Shown: positions 46,143-54,811, numbered from the stretch's first letter. The stretch: DNA of 64,000 nucleotides from Mycobacteroides franklinii (GCF_002013895.1 NZ_MAFQ01000009.1:1-64000); one strand, 5' to 3'. Translations and numbers: made by a program. Notes: generated by a model from the letters alone, not told the origin.

Positions 46143-46161
46143 TATGCCTAGCCTTACCTTA
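46143..46161 (-). promoter_or_regulatory. Candidate IdeR iron box facing the mbtE arm
   Basis: TATGCCTAGCCTTACCTTA matches one half of the IdeR consensus TTAGGNTAGNCTNACCTAA well (TAGNCTNACCT exact) and the other half poorly. It lies about 80 bp before the mbtE start, where an iron-dependent repressor would block transcription. Known IdeR regulation of mycobactin genes supports the call. Confidence 0.6.
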
Positions 46162-46246
46162 ATATCTGCCGGGCACGCCGCGTGACGCCCCATGGGTGCC
46201 GTGCATCACCCCGCCCAGAGTGCGGGCCGCGTGCCGCCATCACGGG

Positions 46247-46265
46247 TTACGTTAGGCTAATCTAA
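46247..46265 (+). promoter_or_regulatory. Candidate IdeR iron box facing the thioesterase/mbtC/mbtD arm
   Basis: TTACGTTAGGCTAATCTAA matches the IdeR consensus TTAGGNTAGNCTNACCTAA at all but two defined positions. It ends 28 bp before the GTG of the thioesterase gene, overlapping the expected promoter. Iron-replete IdeR should repress the plus-strand arm here. Confidence 0.8.
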
Positions 46266-46293
46266 CTATCCGCAAGCTGGAAGGAAGCTCGAC

Positions 46294-47058
46294 GTGGATC
46301 GCAAACTCGGATGGATCAGGCAATTCCACAAGCCGGAGTCACCCGACGCACCATTGCTGCTGATCTTTCCGCATGCCGGTGCCGGCGCTTCGGCGTATCG
46401 CACGCTCTCCAAAGCATCCGCAGCGAATTTCAATGTCCTTATCTTCCAATACCCGGGAAGACAGGATCGCGCAGGAGAACCGGCCCTACCGACTCTCCCC
46501 GAAATCGCCGCGGGAGCCTTCACCGAGTTCCAGTCGTCGGAGCACAATCGCCGCGCTCCCCTCCACACCTTCGGCCACAGCATGGGGGCGGTGGTCTCGT
46601 TCGAGTTCGCCCGGCTGGCCCAGGCTGCCGGTCTGGACGTGCAGCAGCTGACCGTTTCCTCGGCGGTGGCGCCGTGCAATATCGCCGAGAAACCAGCCCT
46701 GCCCACCGATGACGACGCGGTGCTCGCGCATATGGGTGCCCTCGAGGGCACCAACTCCGCCGTGATGGGCAACCTCGATGTGATGCGGATGGCGCTGCCC
46801 GTCATGAAGGGCGACTACCGAGCCTTCAACACATACGAATGCGCCGACGGCGTCAAGATCGCGGCGCGTATCCATGCGATCGGCGGCGACCAGGACCCCA
46901 TGATCACGATGCGCGATTTGTACGGCTGGGGCAAGCACACCGACGAACTGGACGTGACGTTGTTCGACGGCGGACATTTCTTCCTGAATGCGCAGACAGA
47001 GGCCCTGGCCGAACTCCTCACCGCGAACACCGCCCACGCGGCCACACCACAACGATGA
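46294..47058 (+). CDS. mbtT: Type II thioesterase (MbtT-like)
   Basis: A 254-aa alpha/beta-hydrolase of the free-standing NRPS/PKS thioesterase type. The nucleophile elbow GHSMG (Ser about 95), the N-terminal LLLIFPHAGAGASAY oxyanion region, and the final DGGHFFL with the catalytic His are present; the catalytic Asp is probably in IGGDQDP. Such enzymes remove misprimed acyl groups from carrier domains and sometimes release product. GTG start with AAGGAAG upstream, 28 bp after an IdeR-like box. Its stop overlaps the ketosynthase start by ATGA. Since the MbtB-like protein lacks a TE domain, this may be the only thioesterase of the pathway in the window. Confidence 0.82.
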   Translation: MDRKLGWIRQFHKPESPDAPLLLIFPHAGAGASAYRTLSKASAANFNVLIFQYPGRQDRAGEPALPTLPEIAAGAFTEFQSSEHNRRAPLHTFGHSMGAVVSFEFARLAQAAGLDVQQLTVSSAVAPCNIAEKPALPTDDDAVLAHMGALEGTNSAVMGNLDVMRMALPVMKGDYRAFNTYECADGVKIAARIHAIGGDQDPMITMRDLYGWGKHTDELDVTLFDGGHFFLNAQTEALAELLTANTAHAATPQR

Positions 47059-48380
47059 GCGCCGCCGACGCCGATCCCGTCGTCATCTCCGGAATGGCGA
47101 TCGAGGCGCCCGGTGGAATAGACACCCCCACGGCGTTCTGGAACGCTCTGGCCGACGGCAGCGAGCTCATCGGTCCGTTCCCCCGCGATCGGGACTGGCC
47201 CATCGAACAGCTGCTGTCGCTGTCCAACCTCGAGGGCTGGGGCCGTGTTTCCGATGCCGGCGGATTCCTCACCGATGCAAGCGCTTTCGATCCCACCTTC
47301 TATGGCATTACCCAGCGTGAAGCCGTCGCCATGGACCCGCAGCAACGGTTGGCCATGCGGGTGGCCTGGAAGGCCCTGGAAAACACCGGCCTCAACCCGG
47401 GTTCACTCGATGGCTCCGAAGCGGGCTGCTTCATCGGCATATCACCCAACGAATACGGGCCGCCGACCGGCGAGATCAACGCGCACAACGGAATGCGGGT
47501 GGTCGGCCGTGGACAGCTGGGTGCCGCCGGCCGAATCTCGCATGGGCTGGGTCTGATCGGGCCCTCGGTGTGCGTCGACTCGGCGTGCGCGTCCTCACTG
47601 GCGGCATTGCATATCGCGGCCGCCGCGGTGCGCGCCGAGGAATGCGAGTGGGCTATCGCGGGTGGCGTCTGCGTCATGGGCTCACCCGGTGGGTTTTACG
47701 AGTTCTCACGCATGCACGCACTCGACCCCGACGGACACTGCCGCTCATACTCCGACGAGGCCAATGGCACCCTCTGGGGTGAGGCCGTGGGAATGGTTGT
47801 ACTGGAACGTGAATCGCGCGCACGCGCCCTGGGGCACCGGGTGTATGGACGCATCATGGCTATCCGCACCAACCACAACGGCGGAGGCAAGCCCATCCTC
47901 GTGCCCCGGGGACGTGCGCAGGCGAAACTCGTCGCGGCCACCATCGCCGCATCAGGTGTCGACCCCGCCGATATCGGGATGCTCGAGGGACACGGCACCG
48001 GTACGCGCGCCGGCGATCCGCTGGAGATCATGGCTCTGCAGAGCACGTACGGCGCGGGCGGCTCGAATGCACTCCTCGGGTCGGCGAAATCCAATGCCGG
48101 ACATGCACAATCCGCAGCGGGAATGGTGGGCCTGATCAAGCTCCTGCTGTCCGGACAGCACGGGCACATCCCGCCGACGCTCTTCGCGGACAACCCCACC
48201 ACCAAGATCGACTGGTCGATGACCGGCATTCGCCTGGCCACGAAACTGCACCCCTGGGAACCCAGGAACGGCATCCGATACGGCGCCGTCTCATCCTTCG
48301 GAGCCGGGGGCGCCAATGCGCACGCCATCATCGCGATGCCTGCTATGGACACCGAGGGAGAGGACGGCGACGATTTCTAG
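47055..48380 (+). CDS. mbtC: MbtC-like beta-ketoacyl synthase
   Basis: A 441-aa stand-alone ketosynthase. The active-site Cys is in VDSACASSLAALH, and the two His are in EGHGTGTRAGDP and SNAGHAQSAAG. The C-terminal SFGAGGANAH motif is complete. By analogy with MbtC it works with the AT-KR-ACP protein encoded next to extend an aminoacyl intermediate by a malonyl-derived unit, producing the beta-hydroxybutyrate-like link of mycobactin. ATG 47055 overlaps the thioesterase stop; an earlier in-frame extension lies inside that gene. The length is close to MbtC as I recall it. Confidence 0.87.
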   Translation: MSAADADPVVISGMAIEAPGGIDTPTAFWNALADGSELIGPFPRDRDWPIEQLLSLSNLEGWGRVSDAGGFLTDASAFDPTFYGITQREAVAMDPQQRLAMRVAWKALENTGLNPGSLDGSEAGCFIGISPNEYGPPTGEINAHNGMRVVGRGQLGAAGRISHGLGLIGPSVCVDSACASSLAALHIAAAAVRAEECEWAIAGGVCVMGSPGGFYEFSRMHALDPDGHCRSYSDEANGTLWGEAVGMVVLERESRARALGHRVYGRIMAIRTNHNGGGKPILVPRGRAQAKLVAATIAASGVDPADIGMLEGHGTGTRAGDPLEIMALQSTYGAGGSNALLGSAKSNAGHAQSAAGMVGLIKLLLSGQHGHIPPTLFADNPTTKIDWSMTGIRLATKLHPWEPRNGIRYGAVSSFGAGGANAHAIIAMPAMDTEGEDGDDF

Positions 48381-51300
48381 CCACCGCTTACCGAACGGGA
48401 CCATCCCCGTCCTGCTTTCCGCGGACACCCCGGAGGTGCTTCGCCGTGAGGCGTCGGCGCTTCTCGCGTACGTTGTCGATCACCCGCGAATCGCGCCACA
48501 TCGCATCGCGGGCATGCTCTTTCGGACCCGCGTCGCGCGCCGATACCGGGCACTGGCCACCGTCGTGGACCACGATCAACTCGTCACCGCGCTGCGCGCC
48601 GTGGTCACCGACGTCGAACACCCGCTCGTGGTCCGCAACACCGAACCCGCAACCACGCGCCGCCACGGATTCGTGTTTCCCGGGCAGGGCGGACAGCGCC
48701 CCGGAATGGGACGGCTCTTCTACGACGCATTCCCCGACTTCCGCACCGAGGTAGACCGCTGCGCAGAACAGTTCGAGAGACAATTCGGCCGCTCACCGTT
48801 GAGTTATCTGCTCGACGAAAGTCTGACCAACGACGACAGTGCGCGCGTCGTCCAGCCCGCCCTGTTCACTCAGATGACAGGCCTGGCGGCGCTGTGGCGC
48901 TCGGTGGGCGTCACCCCCGACGCGGCCATCGGGCACAGTCAGGGCGAGATCGCCGCGGCATACGTCGCCGGCATCATGTCTCTTGCCGACGCAGTGACCG
49001 TCGTCGGTACCCGAGCCGGAATCGCCGACGAGTTCCCCGCGGACGACTACGCCATGGCGGTCATCGCGGCCGACCGCGATACCTGTGAGGAACTTCTTGC
49101 CCGGCAATCCGGTTGGGCCGAGCTCTCGGTGATCAACTCTCCCTCGATGGTGGGGATCTCCGGCCAACACGCGACCGTTCACCAGATCGTCGAACGTCTC
49201 ACCGAGGACGGGGTCTTCGCGCGAGTGATTCCCGTGCGCTACCCCGCACATACCAGCATGATCGCCTCGATCGGTACCGAGATTCGCAAGGCACTTGTCG
49301 GGCATCTCGGCGCCGGCGAGTTCGCCGCCTCGGACATCGATTGCATCGGAGCGACACTCGGCAGCGCAATCAACTGCGACCTGCCCGTCGATCAGTACTG
49401 GTTCTGGAATCTGCGCAATGTGGTGCGCTTCGACCGCGCCATCGCGACCGCAGCAGCGGCTCACATCGACACCTTCGTGGAGCTGGCCGCGCACCCCACG
49501 CTGCAGCTGGCGATCCGGGAGAACCTTGCGGCGCTGGGCTCCGAACGCACCGCCTGCGTGGTGGGTACGTCCAACCGGAACGCAACAGATCTGTCCGAGT
49601 TCACCGCGAATCTGGCCAACCTCGCCGTGCACGATCTCGGCTACAACTGGGATGCACTACGCACCGAGACATCCCCCGCCGTTTCGCTGCCGCTGCGCGA
49701 TTTCCCGAACGTGCAGAACAACGACATTGCGCTGTGGCTGTCGTACCGCTCGGCAGGTGCGGTTTCGGCGCCGAACCAACCCGCGACCGCGCCGAAGCCT
49801 GAACCCGCGCCAGACAATATCGACTCGCGGGCCTATCCGCGGCTCCTGCGCGAGGCATGGACCAAGGTGACCCGGCGCTCCATGATGCCTCCCAGGTCCT
49901 ATGCATTTATCGACGCCACCGGCGAGGCTGGACCCCTGGTCGATGCCCTCCGGGACGGTGCTCCAGATTTCGGCTCGTCGGCCCAGATCGTCACCGACCC
50001 CCGTGAATCCGGTACCGGCGACGGCGACACCGTGGTCATCGTGTTGCCCACGTCGGCTCAGCATGGTGATCATGAGGCCTCCGATGCGGTGGCACAGTTC
50101 TTCGGCAACCGCACGTGGTGGCCCGAGCTGTCGAGCTCTGTGACCGGATGCTGGCTCGTCACGGTCGGCGGCGAGCAGGTCATCGCCGATGACGCGTCAT
50201 CGCATCCCGTACCCGCCGCCATCGCCGCCGCGTTCCGCTGCATGGGTACCGAGCATCCCGGAGTCACCTTCCGGCATCTGGACATCACGCCCGATATCGC
50301 ACACCCGGACAGCGCCGAAACCATCCTCGCCGCACTGCAATCGGCCGGAGAATCGGAGCTGGCCTTGCGCGCGGACGGCATGTACGCCAAGCGCATCCAG
50401 GACGCAGACCACGACGGTGACGCCAAGACCGCCGCCCCGGTACCCGAGCACGTCGTGATCACCGGGGGCACCGGAAAACTCGGCCAAGAATTCTGCGAGC
50501 ACTATGCCCGTCTGGGCACCCGTCAGATCACGTTGATCAGCCGTTCCGGCGAGACCGACGCGGTGACCGGACGCCTCGATGCCATCCGGCGCAGCTCCGG
50601 CGCCACGGTTCGTGCGCTCCGCTGCGATGTGACCGATCCGGGCGCCGTCGCCGAGCTCGCCGCTCAGCTAGCCGAAGCACCCGCGGACCTCATCATCCAT
50701 GCGGCGGTGGATTATTCGGATATCCCGCTCGCCGAGGTTACTGCCGCCAAGTTCCAGGAGGCGTTGCGCGCCAAGGTCGGCGGCATCGTGAATGTGCTCG
50801 ATGCCGTGCCCCGCACCGATTCCTGCCGCGTCATGTTGTGTTCCTCCCTGGCCGCGACGATCGGCGGTAAGGGCCAGCTGATGTATGCCGCGGGCAACCG
50901 GATGCTGGACGTGCTCGCTTCCCGCCGTCGGGCCGCCGGGCTGGATTGCGTTTCCGTGCAATGGGGGCAGTGGACCGTGCACCTCGATCTCGATGACACG
51001 GGTATTGCGAAACTGGCCGCCGCGGGAGTGCACCCGATGCGCCCCGCTGACGCCCTTGCCGTCGGCATGGGACACCACACCGACAACGCTCTTGTCGGCG
51101 CGTTCGACCTGACCCAGGCCCGCGCGATGCTGGGCGTGTTCGGCTACGGACCGTTGCTCTCCGAGCTTGAGGAGAACAGCGCGCCGGTGCCTCCCGCCGA
51201 GGTGATTCGCCCCGCCGTGGTGGTGCCCGAGAACCGATCCGGACATCTGGTACAACTACTCGCCGAGGTCATCGGCGCCGATCACGCCGACTCCATCGAC

Positions 51301-51462
51301 ACCGCCATGCCGATGGTCGCGATGGGCCTGGATTCATTGCAGGCACTGGAATTTCGCCGGCGTGTGCAGGCCGAGCTCGACTTCGAGCTGCCCGTGCAAG
51401 ATCTGCTCGGCGGCGCCTCGGTGGATCATGTGATCGACGCGCTCACCGCCCAGACGCGGTGA
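48316..51462 (+). CDS. mbtD: MbtD-like polyketide synthase (AT-KR-ACP)
   Basis: A 1048-aa (maximum) PKS protein. Domains in order: short linker, acyltransferase (about 120-440, FPGQGGQ and active-site GHSQG), a linker of low complexity, ketoreductase (about 710-900, ITGGTGKLGQ, then CSSLAATIGGKGQLMYAAGN with the Tyr) and ACP (about 975-1045, MGLDSLQA). By analogy with MbtD it loads malonyl, reduces the beta-keto group and holds the product for MbtF. The start is uncertain. ATG 48316 overlaps mbtC by 65 bp, but the family-like sequence begins about residue 24, where the only nearby candidate is a non-canonical ATT at 48373. Its 3' end overlaps the convergent P-type ATPase gene by 20 bp. Confidence 0.85.
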   Translation: MRTPSSRCLLWTPRERTATISSHRLPNGTIPVLLSADTPEVLRREASALLAYVVDHPRIAPHRIAGMLFRTRVARRYRALATVVDHDQLVTALRAVVTDVEHPLVVRNTEPATTRRHGFVFPGQGGQRPGMGRLFYDAFPDFRTEVDRCAEQFERQFGRSPLSYLLDESLTNDDSARVVQPALFTQMTGLAALWRSVGVTPDAAIGHSQGEIAAAYVAGIMSLADAVTVVGTRAGIADEFPADDYAMAVIAADRDTCEELLARQSGWAELSVINSPSMVGISGQHATVHQIVERLTEDGVFARVIPVRYPAHTSMIASIGTEIRKALVGHLGAGEFAASDIDCIGATLGSAINCDLPVDQYWFWNLRNVVRFDRAIATAAAAHIDTFVELAAHPTLQLAIRENLAALGSERTACVVGTSNRNATDLSEFTANLANLAVHDLGYNWDALRTETSPAVSLPLRDFPNVQNNDIALWLSYRSAGAVSAPNQPATAPKPEPAPDNIDSRAYPRLLREAWTKVTRRSMMPPRSYAFIDATGEAGPLVDALRDGAPDFGSSAQIVTDPRESGTGDGDTVVIVLPTSAQHGDHEASDAVAQFFGNRTWWPELSSSVTGCWLVTVGGEQVIADDASSHPVPAAIAAAFRCMGTEHPGVTFRHLDITPDIAHPDSAETILAALQSAGESELALRADGMYAKRIQDADHDGDAKTAAPVPEHVVITGGTGKLGQEFCEHYARLGTRQITLISRSGETDAVTGRLDAIRRSSGATVRALRCDVTDPGAVAELAAQLAEAPADLIIHAAVDYSDIPLAEVTAAKFQEALRAKVGGIVNVLDAVPRTDSCRVMLCSSLAATIGGKGQLMYAAGNRMLDVLASRRRAAGLDCVSVQWGQWTVHLDLDDTGIAKLAAAGVHPMRPADALAVGMGHHTDNALVGAFDLTQARAMLGVFGYGPLLSELEENSAPVPPAEVIRPAVVVPENRSGHLVQLLAEVIGADHADSIDTAMPMVAMGLDSLQALEFRRRVQAELDFELPVQDLLGGASVDHVIDALTAQTR

Positions 51463-53509
51463 GGATTCGCCGCACGGATTGTTCCGGTCGGATATCCAAG
51501 CGGCGCAGCAGTTGTGCGTTGAGCGCGACGACCACGGTGGACGCGGACATGAGGATGGCTCCCACGCTCATCGGGAGCACGAATCCGATCGGGGCGAGGA
51601 CCCCGGCCGCCAATGGAACCGAGATCAGGTTGTACCCCGCTGCCCACCAAAGGTTTTGCTTCATCTTGCGATAGCTGGCGCGCGACAATTCGATGACCGA
51701 GAGCACCGACCGCGGGTCCGAGCTGCCCAGGATGACACCCGCGGAGGCGATGGCGACATCGGTTCCCGCACCGATGGCAATGCCCACGTCGGCCTGCGCC
51801 AGTGCGGGAGCGTCGTTGACACCGTCGCCGACCATCGCCACGATATGTCCCTCGGACTGCAGCTGCGCCACCGCCGCCACCTTGTCCTCGGGCCGTACCT
51901 CGGCGAACACTCGGTCCACACCGAGCTCGGCTGCCACCGTGTTCGCCACGGCATGCGCATCGCCCGTGATCATGACGACCGATATGCCCAGCCGGTGCAA
52001 CGCATCCACGGTGTCCCGGGACTCCGGCCGGATGTCATCGGCCAACCGCAGCGCGCCGGCAACCCGCCCATCGGTGAGCACGTGCAGAATGATGGCGCCC
52101 TCGCCGCGCCATCTCTGTGCGATCGGCAGCTCTTGTATCCCATGTCTTTTCAGTAAGGCGGGGCCACCGACCGCGACCTGCACCCCATCAACATCAGCGG
52201 TGACACCCAGCGCCGGCTCGGAGGAAAAGCCAGCTGCCGCAGCGATGCGCAATCCCCGGCCACGGGCGGCCTCCACGATGGCGCGCGCCAGCGGATGCTC
52301 ACTGTCGGTTTCCGCCGCGGCCGCAAGCGTCAACACGGTATCGGCGTCGCGCCCGGCGACGGGTTCGACACCCGTCACCGTGGGGGCGCCCTTTGTCAGC
52401 GTGCCCGTCTTGTCGAACAGCACGACGTCCACGGTGCGCATCTGCTCCAGGGCAAGACGGTCCTTCACCAAGACCCCGCCCCGGGCCGCGCGTTCGGTGG
52501 CGATGGAAACGACGAGCGGAATGGCCAGGCCCAACGCGTGCGGGCAGGCGATCACCAGCACCGTGATCACGCGAACCACCGCGGTATCGGGCGCCCCCAG
52601 GATCGTCCAGGCCACAGCCGTCAGCACGGCCGCGCCGAGCGCGAACCAGAACAACCAGCCCGCGGCCGTATCGGCGATCCGCTGAGCGCGTGAGCTGGAT
52701 GCCTGAGCATCCGCGACCAGGCGCTGGATTCCGGCGAGTGTGGTGTCCGCACCCACCGCCGTGACTTCCACGCGCAGACCGGAATCGGTGGCTACCGTGC
52801 CCGCGACCACCTGATCGCCGACCGCACGCCGCACCGGGCGAGACTCCCCCGTCACCATCGATTCGTCCAGATGCGCACTGCCCTCGGTGATCCGGCCATC
52901 GGCGGGCACCGAGCCGCCCGGGCGGACGACGACGATGTCGCCCGCCCGCAGATCGGCAGGCGGCACCGGCACCACCGTGTCTCCTTCGACCCGCTCGGCG
53001 GTATCCGGCAGCAGTGCCGCCAAGGAATCGAGCGCGGACGTGGTCTGCGCCAGCGACCGCATCTCAATCCAGTGACCCAGCAACATGATCACCACGAGAA
53101 GCGCCAGTTCCCACCAGAAATTGAGCTGGTGATCCAGGAACCGGAGACTGGCGCCCCATGACGCGGTGAAGGCCACCGTGATCGCCAGCCCGATCAGCAG
53201 CATCATTCCGGGCTTACGACTGCGGACCTCGGCGACCGCGCCTTCCAGGAAGGGTTTGCCGCCCCAGAAATAGATGACGGTGCCCAGCACCGGCGATACC
53301 CACGGAACCCATCCGGTGGCCGGCAGCTGATAACCGATGACCATCGCGAACATGTCATTGAACGCCACCACCGGTATCGAGAGCACCAGCATGATCCAGA
53401 ACAGCCGACGGAACTGCCCGACATGATCGCCGTGTCCGGCATGGCCGTGATGCTCGTGTGAAGCATCGTGCCCGGTCGGATGTTCCGGGTGATCCGAATG
53501 CGAGCTCAT
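51443..53509 (-). CDS. Copper-type P1B ATPase, CopB-like (CPH motif)
   Basis: A 688-aa heavy-metal-transporting P-type ATPase. The N terminus is His-rich (10 His in the first 29 residues) and there is no CxxC metal-binding domain. Key motifs: the transmembrane metal site CPHALGL (the CopB or P1B-3 signature, linked to Cu or Ag export), TGES phosphatase motif, DKTGTLTKG with the phosphorylated Asp, HPLA, and GDGVNDAP hinge. Eight transmembrane segments can be followed. A TACCC-N5-GGGTA palindrome lies 13-27 bp before the start. Two small secreted proteins and an LpqS-like protein are encoded just upstream on the same strand, suggesting a copper-responsive set. The 3' end overlaps mbtD by 20 bp. 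Confidence 0.92.
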   Translation of the reverse strand: MSSHSDHPEHPTGHDASHEHHGHAGHGDHVGQFRRLFWIMLVLSIPVVAFNDMFAMVIGYQLPATGWVPWVSPVLGTVIYFWGGKPFLEGAVAEVRSRKPGMMLLIGLAITVAFTASWGASLRFLDHQLNFWWELALLVVIMLLGHWIEMRSLAQTTSALDSLAALLPDTAERVEGDTVVPVPPADLRAGDIVVVRPGGSVPADGRITEGSAHLDESMVTGESRPVRRAVGDQVVAGTVATDSGLRVEVTAVGADTTLAGIQRLVADAQASSSRAQRIADTAAGWLFWFALGAAVLTAVAWTILGAPDTAVVRVITVLVIACPHALGLAIPLVVSIATERAARGGVLVKDRLALEQMRTVDVVLFDKTGTLTKGAPTVTGVEPVAGRDADTVLTLAAAAETDSEHPLARAIVEAARGRGLRIAAAAGFSSEPALGVTADVDGVQVAVGGPALLKRHGIQELPIAQRWRGEGAIILHVLTDGRVAGALRLADDIRPESRDTVDALHRLGISVVMITGDAHAVANTVAAELGVDRVFAEVRPEDKVAAVAQLQSEGHIVAMVGDGVNDAPALAQADVGIAIGAGTDVAIASAGVILGSSDPRSVLSVIELSRASYRKMKQNLWWAAGYNLISVPLAAGVLAPIGFVLPMSVGAILMSASTVVVALNAQLLRRLDIRPEQSVRRILTASGR

Positions 53510-53521
53510 ACCGCCATTAAA

Positions 53522-53536
53522 TACCCCCTAGGGGTA
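53522..53536. promoter_or_regulatory. TACCC-N5-GGGTA palindrome, candidate copper-responsive operator
   Basis: TACCCCCTAGGGGTA is a near-perfect palindrome immediately before the CopB-like ATPase gene. The GC-rich symmetric form resembles CsoR/RicR-type copper operators of mycobacteria. The same TACCC-N5-GGGTA pattern appears before the LpqS-like gene at 54837-54851. Confidence 0.65.
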
Positions 53537-53561
53537 CCCGTCAACGGGTCGCTCACCTCGG

Positions 53562-53897
53562 TCAACATTGAACGTCGACGTCCATGGTGCGATACATCAG
53601 TTGGGACCCGACCCCGTTGGCGCGTTTTTTGGGACTGGGGTCCGCCACCCGGGGAGAGGTCCACCAGTACTCGGACTTGCCTTCGCGCACCGACGTCACG
53701 GAACACATCTGCAACGGCTTGCCGCCGGTCCTGTGGACGATGACCTTGTCGCCTTGGCGTTGCAACTGCGTGATCACTTGCAGTGCATTGGGGGCCGCGG
53801 GGCCTGCCGACGCCGCTGGAGGCGTGACGACGGCCAGCGCCGCCACCAGGAACGCTGCCGCCAGACCTGCACGGCACGGAAACTGTATGCGGTACAC
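53562..53897 (-). CDS. Small secreted protein with C-terminal cysteine (paralog B)
   Basis: A 111-aa predicted secreted protein of unknown function. The N terminus has two arginines and a hydrophobic stretch (about 10-28) ending VTPPAASAG, a plausible signal-peptidase site. The mature part of about 80 residues has GDKVIVHRTGGKPLQMCSVTSV and ends MDVDVQC, so it has two cysteines, one as the last residue; they probably form a disulfide. It is a paralog of the upstream gene. GTG 53897 is chosen because AGGGA lies 6 nt upstream; GTG 53912 would overlap the upstream stop. It lies 52 bp before the CopB-like ATPase gene on the same strand. Confidence 0.7.
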   Translation of the reverse strand: MYRIQFPCRAGLAAAFLVAALAVVTPPAASAGPAAPNALQVITQLQRQGDKVIVHRTGGKPLQMCSVTSVREGKSEYWWTSPRVADPSPKKRANGVGSQLMYRTMDVDVQC

Positions 53898-53905
53898 GAG
53901 GATCC

Positions 53906-54262
53906 CTAGCACTGCACCATGAGGTACATGACGTGCGAGTCCAGCGATCTGGTCGGCGGCCCCTTGCGCTGCGGCACCTGTTTGTAGATATGTCGACCGA
54001 CACGTATCGACGTGGCCCGGCATTGGGACATCGGTTTGGCGGGCCCGCTGCGGTTGATGATGACCTGGTCCCCGCGCCCCTTCAGTTCGGCGACCATGGC
54101 CTGGGCGTTACCCGGGGCTTGCGGCCCGGGTTGTGCCGGACCCGCGGCGGCCGGAGCAGAAAATACGACGGCGGCGAGCCCCGCCGCCAAGGCCAGGCCG
54201 CCGATGGATCCGGTAACTCGGAAGCACGGCAAAGACAAAGAAGATGAAGATGATGAAGTCAC
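53906..54262 (-). CDS. Small secreted protein with C-terminal cysteine (paralog A)
   Basis: A 118-aa predicted secreted protein, paralogous to the gene downstream. After a Ser-rich start, a hydrophobic stretch ends VVFSAPAAAG, a likely cleavage site. The mature part contains GRGDQVIINRSGPAKPMSQCRATSI and ends VMYLMVQC, again with one internal and one terminal cysteine. The two copies share the pattern L-x4-G-D-x-V-I-x-x-R-x-G-x-x-P-x-x-x-C and the VQC end. The GTG at 54262 is the best start I see, with AAGGA about 11 nt upstream. Function unknown. The copper-gene context raises metal binding or periplasmic copper handling as a hypothesis. Confidence 0.65.
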   Translation of the reverse strand: MTSSSSSSLSLPCFRVTGSIGGLALAAGLAAVVFSAPAAAGPAQPGPQAPGNAQAMVAELKGRGDQVIINRSGPAKPMSQCRATSIRVGRHIYKQVPQRKGPPTRSLDSHVMYLMVQC

Positions 54263-54373
54263 GATGATCGTGTCCTTGAGTGGAAGGTGTTGAAGCCATG
54301 ACTGATTGGCGGCCGACAGCGCAGAGCGACTATCGGGCCGGTGCCATGTCGAAAAGGCACACGCGAATGCCAA

Positions 54374-54811
54374 TCAGCGCCGCATCACACAGAAACGCAG
54401 AAGATGGTCACGGCCGCTTCTCAACAACCAATGGGGACGTTGCCGGGGTGGGCCACGCTTGCGCGGACTCCATGCCACCCACAGAGCGAGTGCGACGAAC
54501 GACATCATCGCCGGCGCGATGACCCAGCCATGCGGGGCGCTGCCCACGGCGGCAATTGCCGCGGTTACCGGCGGCGTACGGCACTCGTGATGATTTCCCC
54601 CGTCAACGGCGGCAGCGAGCACGTGCGGAATTTCGGCGATGTGCGTCGACACGGCCGCCGCACCGCCGGTGATTCCGGTGGTCGCGTCGCTGGTCTGCGG
54701 GCATTTCAGCACCGCTACCAGCAAGACCGCGAGGATCAGCAGCGCCCTCAGCAATGCCGACACGGTGATGGGGGCCCCACGCCCCACCACACGATCACCA
54801 TTGAGCGCCAT
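54374..54811 (-). CDS. LpqS-like small membrane protein, putative copper-responsive
   Basis: A 145-aa protein with two hydrophobic segments (about 17-36 and 100-122), the stretch GGNHHEC between them and a basic tail ending GRDHLLRFCVMRR. That tail closely resembles the end of M. tuberculosis LpqS as I remember it (QDLLTRFCLARR), a member of the copper-induced RicR regulon. No clean lipobox is seen. The gene is preceded by ATACCC-N5-GGGTAT at 54836-54852 plus another GTGGGTAT at 54857-54864. It heads a same-strand row with two secreted Cys-ended proteins and the CopB-like ATPase. A metal-relay or sensing role is inference. Confidence 0.7.
   Translation of the reverse strand: MALNGDRVVGRGAPITVSALLRALLILAVLLVAVLKCPQTSDATTGITGGAAAVSTHIAEIPHVLAAAVDGGNHHECRTPPVTAAIAAVGSAPHGWVIAPAMMSFVALALWVAWSPRKRGPPRQRPHWLLRSGRDHLLRFCVMRR

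Noticed and set aside
48316-48380. A frameshift joining the mbtC-like and mbtD-like genes into one PKS
   Set aside because: The ketosynthase ends normally after its SFGAGGANAH motif, and separate MbtC and MbtD proteins are known in mycobacteria, so two genes are expected.
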